The translations under genes and the position numbers were made by a program. A DNA stretch of 64,000 bases from an uncultured Pelagibacteraceae bacterium (GTDB lineage: Bacteria > Pseudomonadota > Alphaproteobacteria > Pelagibacterales > Pelagibacteraceae): assembly GCA_902565385.1 (NCBI GenBank), contig CACFEW010000003.1:1-64000 (forward strand), given 5' to 3'. Below, in pieces: positions 1 to 7,310 of this stretch (position 1 is the stretch's first letter; the number at the start of each line of letters is the position of its first letter). The notes under the pieces are model-generated. The model made no database searches, was not told the origin of the DNA, and worked only from the letters and a program-made list of their open reading frames with translations.

Positions 1-86
1 TTTGGATTTACTCTAACAAATTTCAGAATCCGTGCCAAGAAATTTTTTCATTGGAGCATGAGTGCAGCATTGTGATAGCATTTATC

Positions 87-1097
87 ATGAAAAAAAAAAT
101 TCCAAATATTTTGTCTAACCAAAGACATGTAGTTTCAAACTTTCTTGATAGAAATGAAGGTCTAATCATAGGAGATACTGAAGATGTTTTGGATATTAAA
201 AATCAATATTTAATTGAGACCTATAAGCTTTTAAATATTCATAAGCAGATTGAAAAACTTAATTTAGCATATGGAACTGTGTCTGCAGATACTGGTGATG
301 GGTATGATGATTTCCACTACTATCCTTTTATAGAAATTAAAAAAAAGGGCTCTGGATTAAATGATATATTAAAGAAAAATAATCATCTTCCATGTGGTTT
401 TTTTTGTATTCATGATTGGGCCACTATCAATAGACGATCTTTTGATTTTTATAGCTATTATCACCATTATACTAATAAAAAATATTTTGTTAAATCCATT
501 GAAGTAAAGAGTGGAAGTATTAGCATTTTTCCTCTTTCTAACAATCTAAAAAGTAATCCATTCCGTAGTATTAGTCATTATGATCCTCACCATTTAAATT
601 TACTTTCATTAGGAAAAAATAAAAAAAAAGTTATAGATAGGATTAAAAAATTTGCAGAAAATTCATCAATTAAATTTAAAATTAAAGGATTATATAAATT
701 TAAAGATGGAGACCACAAAAAATATAACATTGCTAATAACGCTTATTTTAAATACCCAGCAGCATACTATTCTTTCATGGATTTTGTTCAAGATTTGAAA
801 AAATTAGGAGCAAAAGTAGAATTTTTTGATCCATATTATAAATCTTTCGATGACTGTGATAAAGATGAATTAAAATCATTTCAAAAAGAATTAAATTCAT
901 TAAAAAAACAAAAAAATAAAAAGAAAGGATCAGGTGACTTGATTAAATGCCAAGTGGAAAATGGTATTTATAACGTTTATCATACTGAAATTAGAGGTGA
1001 AGATGAGGAATATAACGGTCAAAGCTACCCACAGTATTCAACAGCTGTATTGGTATTAACAAACAAATTTAAATTAATGGAAACAAAGATTGTTTAA
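87..1097 (+). CDS. Unknown protein, first gene of a four-gene accessory operon
   Basis: I do not recognise this 336-residue protein. The frame opens at a TTG at 51, but the ATG at 87 is the likelier start because it begins a lysine-rich N-terminus and nothing upstream looks like a ribosome site. The protein has no signal peptide or membrane segment and is rich in Lys, Tyr and Phe. A low-complexity lysine stretch near residue 285 separates the main body from a C-terminal segment of about 55 residues. It is followed 38 bp later by another unknown plus-strand gene and then two more with gaps of 8 and 5 bp, so all four are probably co-transcribed. The window starts just upstream, so the operon's true first gene and promoter may be missing. 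Confidence 0.6.
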   Translation: MKKKIPNILSNQRHVVSNFLDRNEGLIIGDTEDVLDIKNQYLIETYKLLNIHKQIEKLNLAYGTVSADTGDGYDDFHYYPFIEIKKKGSGLNDILKKNNHLPCGFFCIHDWATINRRSFDFYSYYHHYTNKKYFVKSIEVKSGSISIFPLSNNLKSNPFRSISHYDPHHLNLLSLGKNKKKVIDRIKKFAENSSIKFKIKGLYKFKDGDHKKYNIANNAYFKYPAAYYSFMDFVQDLKKLGAKVEFFDPYYKSFDDCDKDELKSFQKELNSLKKQKNKKKGSGDLIKCQVENGIYNVYHTEIRGEDEEYNGQSYPQYSTAVLVLTNKFKLMETKIV

Positions 1098-1135
1098 TTT
1101 CATCAGGTGTATTGGTAATAAATAAAGAAATTTAA

Positions 1136-2071
1136 ATGAAATCTCACAACAAAAAACTTCAATGGCATACAAACGTTCATATTTATGGACTGTCTTTAGC
1201 AATTGGCGATGCTCATTTCTTAATAGATAAAATAAAAGCTGGAGATGCTTATACAGAATATTTTTATAATATTGATGGTGAAAGGGAAGGTGAGCCCGAG
1301 GGTTTTGTAAATGAAGTTGATAATATAATAGGAAAGACAGTTAGTTGTTTCACACTTAATAATGGGGGATTAGGCTGGTATCCAGTGTTCGACTCTTACG
1401 CTAAAGGTAAAGAGTATTTAGAAATTGATGGATATTATATTGATCATGGTGGAGCAACTACTACTCCATATTTTCAAAGACCTGAGTGTTTTTTTGAAAA
1501 GGAACACATTAAAGTTATTAACAACTTGATTGAAAAATCATTAGAAAACAAACCATTATTTACTTTAAGTTTTCCATCGAAAAAAATCTTATTTATGGAA
1601 ACAAAAGACCAGGTTCAATTTTATACTGAAAAAGAAATCAAGGTAGATTACTCAAAACCTACAAACAAGGTATTTGATCAATTGCTTGATATTTATAATA
1701 ATGAAAATTTAGGTTTCATTAATGCAGATATTCCAACCAGTGAATATTGTTATGATTTTCATATCGACAATTTAAGTTCAGATAAATTTGAAGTTTATAA
1801 AGTCGAAAGTTTGGTAAAGGAAGTTGATTGGTATGCAGCTTATTATGCAAAATACCATACTAATTCAAAAGATATTTATAAAAGAAAAAAAACTTCCGAA
1901 GAGCAACGTAAATGGATTGAAGAATGGAGATCACAACAACCTTTGGCTAAGGAGATGAAAGAAATTTTAGAACTTTCTAATTATGATCCTGATGCACCTG
2001 AAATTGAAAGTTTCAAAACGAATGTAGATCTATATGGTTTTCTACATGGGTATTATTTAAAAGCAGTGTAA
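1136..2071 (+). CDS. Unknown protein, second gene of the accessory operon
   Basis: This 311-residue soluble protein is not recognised. The N-terminal part carries acidic and aromatic clusters around residues 45-115, and a short 'DFHID' motif lies near residue 204. The fourth gene of the operon also contains 'DFHID', near residue 130, which hints at a shared element but is too short to be proof. No signal peptide, membrane segment or metal-binding cysteine cluster is visible. It lies 38 bp after the preceding unknown gene and 8 bp before the next, consistent with one transcript. Cytoplasmic location is inferred from composition only. Confidence 0.6.
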   Translation: MKSHNKKLQWHTNVHIYGLSLAIGDAHFLIDKIKAGDAYTEYFYNIDGEREGEPEGFVNEVDNIIGKTVSCFTLNNGGLGWYPVFDSYAKGKEYLEIDGYYIDHGGATTTPYFQRPECFFEKEHIKVINNLIEKSLENKPLFTLSFPSKKILFMETKDQVQFYTEKEIKVDYSKPTNKVFDQLLDIYNNENLGFINADIPTSEYCYDFHIDNLSSDKFEVYKVESLVKEVDWYAAYYAKYHTNSKDIYKRKKTSEEQRKWIEEWRSQQPLAKEMKEILELSNYDPDAPEIESFKTNVDLYGFLHGYYLKAV

Positions 2072-2079
2072 ACTTAAGT

Positions 2080-3447
2080 ATGAAGAAAATTGATTACATT
2101 TATAAAAACTTTGATGTCATCGCTTTTTCAAAAAACTTAAAGAAAATAAAAAAGAGTGAATGCTCTGAATTAAGTGACTTCTTAACAAGCATTGTTCTTA
2201 TGAGCACTAGAGATATTTCACAAATTAAAAAAGAAATTAATTATCACCAGTTTACCAAATCAAAACTAGATAGTGAAATAACTGAAAGGTGGGGCAACTA
2301 CTACACCTTATTTTCAAAGAATTGTGTGAACTTTTTAAAGAAGTTTGGAAATAATTATTCTGAAAAAGATATTGTGAAATACTTTTTTGAGCAAAAAAAT
2401 TTACTTAATATGGATTTTTCAAATAGTTATGAAGAGTGGAAAAATCTATTTGGTATTCATGTAAATACAGGAGAGTTTTTTAGAAAATTCAAAAAACACT
2501 TTAAAATTATCTATTATGGGCATCTAAGTTATATGGCTGAGGACAGGCATAGAGATAGTCCTTATGAGGATATCTTTTGTCTTCATGTTCCGCAAAATAA
2601 AAAGTTTTATCTATTTTTTTATGGTTATGAGGAAGATGGAAATGATAGTTCAGGAGTTGCTAAAATTTATAACAAAAAACCAACTAAAGATCAGATAGAG
2701 AAAGACATAAAAACATCAAATATTTTTAGATATGCAGATCTTGCAGAGAAATATAACTGGAGGAAAATTATTCAAAGTTCTGGCATTATAAAATTTGATA
2801 AAGAGTATAATCGTATTTACTCTGACGGGTTTAAGTTTGAACACAAGGAAGAACCTTGTTTTTCAAATGAAAGTGATTATTTCAACTTTCATAATTCAAA
2901 AGGTGAATTGGCTATCGCAAGAAGCATGGCAATTTTAAATCCTGAAAAATACTTTAAGAAACACTTTAAAGACTGGAAGCAAGTAGCTGATACGTTAGGA
3001 GCTAGCAAAGGTGGATATCATGCCACCAAGAGAAAAGCTAAAATAGAAACTAACAAATTCTTTAAATTTGTGATGAGTGAAAAACTTAATTACAGAAATA
3101 ATATTAAATTTATTGAGGAAATTATTTACTCCTATGACGATCTTGAAGGGTTTCTAAAGTATGTGCCTTTAAAGATACAAGAAAGTAAAGAGCTAAAAGA
3201 AGAGATAAGAATTCTCAGAATGTTTAGAAGCAATAACAAGAAGTTTATAATTGAAGTGTTTAATAAGAATGAAGATAAACTAGAAAACTTAGCTAAAAAT
3301 TATATGCCAACCACTATTTTTGATGATCCAAAACTAATGTTTGAGTTGATAAAACTAGATCCAAATTTTAGTGCTGATATTGGAGAGAAGCTTAAAAAGA
3401 ATAAATTGTTTATGTCAAAGGTCAATAAGCACTTAGATAATTTATAA
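2080..3447 (+). CDS. Unknown protein sharing a domain with the MORN protein at 5156-6385
   Basis: This 455-residue protein has no function I recognise. Residues about 131-180 (GEFF, then HFKII, then acidic/aromatic positions and a K-x-Y-L ending) match residues about 136-178 of the MORN-repeat protein encoded on the other strand at 5156-6385, so the two share a small domain. The C-terminal 80 residues contain short helical units of the type 'DDPKLMFELIKLDPNF', which faintly resemble DUF4116-like repeats; this is tentative. It lies 8 bp after the previous gene and 5 bp before the next. No membrane segment or signal peptide is visible. Confidence 0.62.
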   Translation: MKKIDYIYKNFDVIAFSKNLKKIKKSECSELSDFLTSIVLMSTRDISQIKKEINYHQFTKSKLDSEITERWGNYYTLFSKNCVNFLKKFGNNYSEKDIVKYFFEQKNLLNMDFSNSYEEWKNLFGIHVNTGEFFRKFKKHFKIIYYGHLSYMAEDRHRDSPYEDIFCLHVPQNKKFYLFFYGYEEDGNDSSGVAKIYNKKPTKDQIEKDIKTSNIFRYADLAEKYNWRKIIQSSGIIKFDKEYNRIYSDGFKFEHKEEPCFSNESDYFNFHNSKGELAIARSMAILNPEKYFKKHFKDWKQVADTLGASKGGYHATKRKAKIETNKFFKFVMSEKLNYRNNIKFIEEIIYSYDDLEGFLKYVPLKIQESKELKEEIRILRMFRSNNKKFIIEVFNKNEDKLENLAKNYMPTTIFDDPKLMFELIKLDPNFSADIGEKLKKNKLFMSKVNKHLDNL

Positions 3448-3452
3448 TAATA

Positions 3453-4046
3453 ATGAAAAATAAAATATTAAATATTTCTACAAGATTCAGAAATGATGTT
3501 AATAGAGCAAAGATAAAGAAAGCTGACATTGTAAAAATTAAAGATCAGTATCCCACTCCTATTCATGGTGATTATTTCTATTCAGAGACCTCAGCACTAA
3601 AATTAGATAGAATGATTATTACAGGAAAATATCTCGCAGTAGCAGAAAAGAATATTTTTAAAGAAAAGCATAAAATTCTTAAGTCTCTAGACAAAATAGA
3701 TCTAGAAAACTTTCAAATTACTTTATGGAGTATGAATATTTCATCTTTAAAAAAAATGAGAAAATATTGCAAAATTCCGGGTAGTCAAAAAAATTTTGGA
3801 ATTTTAGGCATTTCTTACGAAAAGGTAAAATCCAAAGAACGTATTGCAGATGATTTTCATATCGACTTTGATGTTATGCTTGAACCCTCAGAATTTAAAA
3901 AAATTACTTATAAGTTGTTAAATAAAAAAAAGAATTTTGAGTATAATTTCTTATTTAAAGTTAAATCTAATGTAGATTATCCTCCAGAAAATATGGTTTA
4001 TGGTAATGCGATCTTGGATTTCAAGATAGCTAAACATCAATCTTAG
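3453..4046 (+). CDS. Unknown protein, last gene of the accessory operon
   Basis: This 197-residue basic protein is unrecognised. It begins 5 bp after the preceding stop, so translational coupling is likely. A 'DDFHIDFDVML' stretch near residue 130 recalls a 'DFHID' motif in the second gene of the operon. There is no signal peptide, membrane helix or obvious catalytic motif. The operon ends here: the next gene lies on the opposite strand, 157 bp away. Confidence 0.58.
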   Translation: MKNKILNISTRFRNDVNRAKIKKADIVKIKDQYPTPIHGDYFYSETSALKLDRMIITGKYLAVAEKNIFKEKHKILKSLDKIDLENFQITLWSMNISSLKKMRKYCKIPGSQKNFGILGISYEKVKSKERIADDFHIDFDVMLEPSEFKKITYKLLNKKKNFEYNFLFKVKSNVDYPPENMVYGNAILDFKIAKHQS

Positions 4047-4203
4047 TAACTTGTGCAGGGGCCATGGGGGTACTGGGTATAGGATATATGTCCTTATGCT
4101 CAGAATATTTGATTAACTGTTAACCACTTATATTCTATTAAATGTCACTTTATTTATTTGAAATCTTGGTTAACAGAGCAATGAATTAATACAAAAATTT
4201 ATT
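4047..4203. other. Convergent intergenic region with 10-bp inverted repeat
   Basis: This is the gap between two convergent accessory transcripts. It opens with an unusually G-rich stretch (about 4056-4082) in an otherwise A/T-rich neighbourhood. A perfect 10-bp inverted repeat, CTGTTAACCA at 4117-4126 and TGGTTAACAG at 4167-4176, is separated by 40 bp. It is too widely spaced and lacks the U-tract for a simple intrinsic terminator, so it could be a protein-binding pair. A near copy (CTGTTAACTA) occurs at 5074-5083. No gene is visible here. Confidence 0.5.
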
Positions 4204-4905
4204 TTACCTTAAGTTACCAAATAGAATACTTAAATCCTGTGTATCTAAAAATTTAAGTATTTTTTTATGTGTATTGGAGACAAATGAATCTGGTCCACGC
4301 ATTTGATCAGAATTATAATCTATATCGTGTTTAAAATTTCCTTTTTCATCAAGCAAAACTCCATTCTCTATATTTAATAAATAATTAAAAGCTTCATCAA
4401 TACTATCTTTGTCTTTTTTAGGAACTTTATACCTAAGTTGGCTATATAATTTTCTGGGATCTTTAATAAATCCTCCCTCATATTCCATTTCAATATGCTC
4501 CCATTCTAAATCTCTAGGTCTTTGAATATGAGTTATGAAATTATAACCTTCACCTTTAGAAGTGACTAACACTTTAAATCTTCTGTCATAAAAGCTTTCA
4601 ATAGTAGGTAATCCAATATGAATACTCAGAGGATCGTATTCATCTTTATTTAGCATCGCTAATTTAATTTTAGTAATCTTACTTTTTGTACTTACACCTT
4701 TTGTTTTATTGCAGACAATAACAGAGTAATAAGCTTTACCTTTGTTATTAATAAGTGGTGTGTTCTCATCTTTCAATATTAGAAAACTAAGTATTTCTCT
4801 TTCTCCTCTTGGATATTTAAATACTTTAGAATTTGTAAATATTGCCAGATATTCCCCAGGGGGGCAATTAGTGTGAGCTGTAAACCTATATATTTCTTGT
4901 TTCAT
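4204..4905 (-). CDS. Unknown 233-residue protein, monocistronic
   Basis: The protein is not recognised. It starts at ATG 4905 and is soluble by appearance. An N-terminal cysteine pair is present ('HTNCPP' and a later 'VCNK') but no proper zinc ribbon. It lies on the minus strand between two operons of unknown genes: 157 bp before the convergent plus operon and 250 bp downstream of the MORN operon, so it probably has its own promoter in 4906-5155. That upstream gap contains a 17-bp palindrome at 5001-5017. Membership of the accessory island is inferred from context. Confidence 0.58.
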   Translation of the reverse strand: MKQEIYRFTAHTNCPPGEYLAIFTNSKVFKYPRGEREILSFLILKDENTPLINNKGKAYYSVIVCNKTKGVSTKSKITKIKLAMLNKDEYDPLSIHIGLPTIESFYDRRFKVLVTSKGEGYNFITHIQRPRDLEWEHIEMEYEGGFIKDPRKLYSQLRYKVPKKDKDSIDEAFNYLLNIENGVLLDEKGNFKHDIDYNSDQMRGPDSFVSNTHKKILKFLDTQDLSILFGNLR

Positions 4906-5155
4906 TTAACATTCTATTAGTCTTTGAAAATTATTAATCAATAGAACATAAGTTGTACGACATTGGTTATTAGCAAGTTTTATTAGTATTTTTGATTAAA
5001 TGAGTCAGTATGACTCAAGTTAGTTAGTTAGTCTTATAATGAGGTAATATGTTAATATGGCAATATGGTAGTTCTGTTAACTACAAGTAATCAAAATATT
5101 TTAATCTAAACTTTGTAGGATAAGCTTTTTATTCTTCTTAAATGCTTTGTATAAA
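4906..5155. other. Intergenic region with palindrome and short tandem repeats
   Basis: This 250-bp spacer separates two minus-strand transcripts. It holds a perfect 7-3-7 palindrome (TGAGTCA GTA TGACTCA) at 5001-5017, a GTTA tandem run just after it, and a CTGTTAACTA at 5074-5083 that nearly matches the inverted repeat at 4117-4176. The palindrome recurs as GAGTCA-N3-TGACTC at 18002-18016. No ORF worth reporting is present. It probably contains the promoter of the 4204-4905 gene and the end of the MORN operon. Confidence 0.5.
5001..5017. repeat. Palindrome TGAGTCA-GTA-TGACTCA
   Basis: This is a perfect 7-bp inverted repeat with a 3-bp centre. The inner 6-3-6 form also occurs at 18002-18016, over the integrase stop codon. 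It lies about 95 bp upstream of the 4204-4905 gene, so an operator is possible. A recombination site is an alternative, although 3 bp is short for a tyrosine-recombinase crossover region. Confidence 0.6.
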
Positions 5156-6385
5156 TTATTTTATTAATTTACCCTGTTTAAAAGTTCCTTCTATTACTTT
5201 TCCCATGGCATCAATAAACTTACCTCTTCCATGGAACACATCATTTTTAAAACCACCCTCATATGTCGTACCATTTGGATTAATATAATATCCTGTGCCA
5301 TCTTTTTTATCTTCTTTAAATTCTCCTGAATATTTTTCACCACTGGGCTGTGTTAATGTTCCTTTTCCATTCATCTTACCGTTCTTCCAATCACCTTTGT
5401 ATCTCAAACCATCTACCCAAATATATTCTCCAACCCCATCAAACAAATCGTATTTAAATTCACCTTTATAAATATCTCCACTTTTATATTTGATTGTTCC
5501 ATATCCATGTTTTTTTCCTAATTGATATTTTCCCGAATAAACTTCTGTGACCTCATTTGTAACTTTCTCAACATGATCTAAGACTAAAGCTTCCTTATGA
5601 TATGATTGATAATAACTTGCAGGTAAAATTAAGCTTTTTACAGGTTTGTAATATGGAGGATTTTTAGCTTTGAAAAAATCATCATCAATATGTTTGTTTT
5701 TAAACATAAAGTCATATTCTTTTTCAACATATCTGTCTAAAATTTTCATATAATATTCGTGTTTATTAGAAATTTTTTTGTAATTTTTTTCAGTAATAGT
5801 ATCTAGAATAAAAACTGTATCATGCATATTTGATTTTTTTTCAGTATTAATTAATCTATATTTTTTATCTTTAGAGCAATAGAGAACAAATGCATCATTC
5901 CACAAAGTTTCTTCATACATTATGCAGTCGTAACAACTTATGATTTTAAAATGGGGTTTAAGTTTTAGAAAAAATTCTCCACTAAAAATTAATGGAGCTA
6001 AATAATTTTTAAAATGCTCCTCTTCATCATTAATTTCATTATACCCTTTTACACATTTAGTTATTTTTTCTGCTAAGTCGTAGACTAGCTCTGGTTTCCA
6101 ATTATTTAAAATACTTAAAAGTTTATTGATATTTAAGTTTTTAAAAAAATGAGTAATTTTTCTTTTGTTTTTAGTTTTTTTATTTTCAACTACTTCTATA
6201 TCTTTGTTAACTTTCACTTTCTTCATAAGGTATTTACAAATCTGACATTTTTGTTTACCAGTTAAAATCTTTGGAATTTTGAGTAATTTAAAATTATTAT
6301 CACAATGTTTAGTTTCACATCTTACATGTGCATAAATTGTTTTATTGTTTAAATTTTTTTTCATTTTTTTTGAATCATAATTCAC
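5156..6385 (-). CDS. Zinc-ribbon and MORN-repeat protein, last gene of six-gene operon
   Basis: This 409-residue protein has three visible parts. Residues 23-50 carry a C-x4-C...C-x2-C cluster (Cys23, Cys28, Cys47, Cys50) that fits a small zinc ribbon. Residues about 136-178 (GEFF...HFKII...) match a domain in the plus-strand protein at 2080-3447. Residues about 283-405 are five MORN repeats (pattern Y-x-G-x-[FW]-x-x-G-x-x-x-G-x-G-x-x), which in other proteins form a beta-strand scaffold for protein or lipid contacts. The start chosen (6385) overlaps the upstream gene's stop by 11 bp; an ATG seven codons later (6364) is an alternative. No catalytic motif is seen. A scaffold or sensor role in the operon is inference. 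Confidence 0.8.
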   Translation of the reverse strand: MNYDSKKMKKNLNNKTIYAHVRCETKHCDNNFKLLKIPKILTGKQKCQICKYLMKKVKVNKDIEVVENKKTKNKRKITHFFKNLNINKLLSILNNWKPELVYDLAEKITKCVKGYNEINDEEEHFKNYLAPLIFSGEFFLKLKPHFKIISCYDCIMYEETLWNDAFVLYCSKDKKYRLINTEKKSNMHDTVFILDTITEKNYKKISNKHEYYMKILDRYVEKEYDFMFKNKHIDDDFFKAKNPPYYKPVKSLILPASYYQSYHKEALVLDHVEKVTNEVTEVYSGKYQLGKKHGYGTIKYKSGDIYKGEFKYDLFDGVGEYIWVDGLRYKGDWKNGKMNGKGTLTQPSGEKYSGEFKEDKKDGTGYYINPNGTTYEGGFKNDVFHGRGKFIDAMGKVIEGTFKQGKLIK

Positions 6386-6812
6386 TTAACCACCTAGGCC
6401 AAGATCTTGAATTGATATTTCTTTTAAGTTTAAATTCTTTAATAATTATTCTCATTATTTCTGATTTTTTGTAACCTTCTGAATATAGTTCTTTTGCTCT
6501 TTTAATTTTATCGTTCTTTAGCCTCTGGACTTGAGGATCATATTGAACTAGGTTCGATTTATCTCCACCAACATTTCCAATTAATCTTTTATTTCCTTTC
6601 ATTCCTTTTGCTCTTTTTTTCTCAAGTATTCCAGTAAGCTTCTTTCTATCCCTTAATGCTTGCTCAGCCTTAAGTTTATTAGGAAAAATTTGAAGCCCTC
6701 TAAATTCTTTAGGTATATTGCTGTTAGGTGTTTGTGGTGTTGAGAATAATATTTTGTATTGACCATTTAAATTATTTTTATCTACTGGTCTAATTTTATT
6801 ATGGTTACTCAT
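6375..6812 (-). CDS. Small basic protein with possible C-terminal helix-turn-helix
   Basis: The protein has 145 residues and is strongly basic. The C-terminal 45 residues ('AKELYSEGYKKSEIMRIII' followed by 'SRSWPRWLSEL') resemble a recombinase-type helix-turn-helix, suggesting DNA binding. The central part is lysine- and arginine-rich and could contact nucleic acid. It lies 3 bp after the preceding gene and overlaps the MORN gene by 11 bp, so it is co-translated with both. I do not recognise a family; the DNA-binding assignment is inference from the helix pattern. Confidence 0.58.
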   Translation of the reverse strand: MSNHNKIRPVDKNNLNGQYKILFSTPQTPNSNIPKEFRGLQIFPNKLKAEQALRDRKKLTGILEKKRAKGMKGNKRLIGNVGGDKSNLVQYDPQVQRLKNDKIKRAKELYSEGYKKSEIMRIIIKEFKLKRNINSRSWPRWLSEL

Positions 6813-6815
6813 TTA

Positions 6816-7310
6816 TTATTCTGCCCAAAATTTTTTAAATGCATCAATTTTTTCTTGGTTTATATTGTGAAAGACCCAAACCATAGTATTGTATTGATTT
6901 AAAACTCTATCATACGAAATCTTTGATTTTTCAAGGCATTTAATAAATTGAAGTCCTTTTTTTCTTCGGCCCTCAGGTTTATGAATTCCAGCACCACCAG
7001 TATTTTTATCATAGCTAGATATTGGTGTCGTGCCTCTTTTAAGAAGCAAACTTATATAGTGTTTAGATCCAAGCCCAGTCATCTTTCCGAACTCATCTGT
7101 GCTTATTTGGCCTTTACCTAAAATATATTCTCTTGGTTCTCTCTTGTAATTTCCTGAGCCAATAAATTGTTTTTCTTTTATTTTTAACAGCTCTGTTTTT
7201 GTTGAGGCTTTGAAAATTTTACCAGTAGAGGTTTGTTTCCAACACCATAAATTTTCACTTGAATTAAAATAAAAACTATTTTTATCGTAGATCCTTAACT
7301 TTTTAATCAT
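6816..7310 (-). CDS. Unknown 164-residue protein coupled to the nuclease-helicase
   Basis: Unrecognised. Its ATG overlaps the stop of the nuclease-helicase gene (TAATG arrangement at 7310), so it is translationally coupled to it. A segment around residues 67-95 ('ISTDEFGKMTGLGSKHYI') has a helix-turn-helix-like pattern, followed by a basic glycine-rich loop. Tryptophans near both ends suggest a compact fold. No membrane segments or enzymatic motifs are visible. Its position in the middle of the operon suggests it acts with the helicase, which is inference. Confidence 0.58.
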   Translation of the reverse strand: MIKKLRIYDKNSFYFNSSENLWCWKQTSTGKIFKASTKTELLKIKEKQFIGSGNYKREPREYILGKGQISTDEFGKMTGLGSKHYISLLLKRGTTPISSYDKNTGGAGIHKPEGRRKKGLQFIKCLEKSKISYDRVLNQYNTMVWVFHNINQEKIDAFKKFWAE

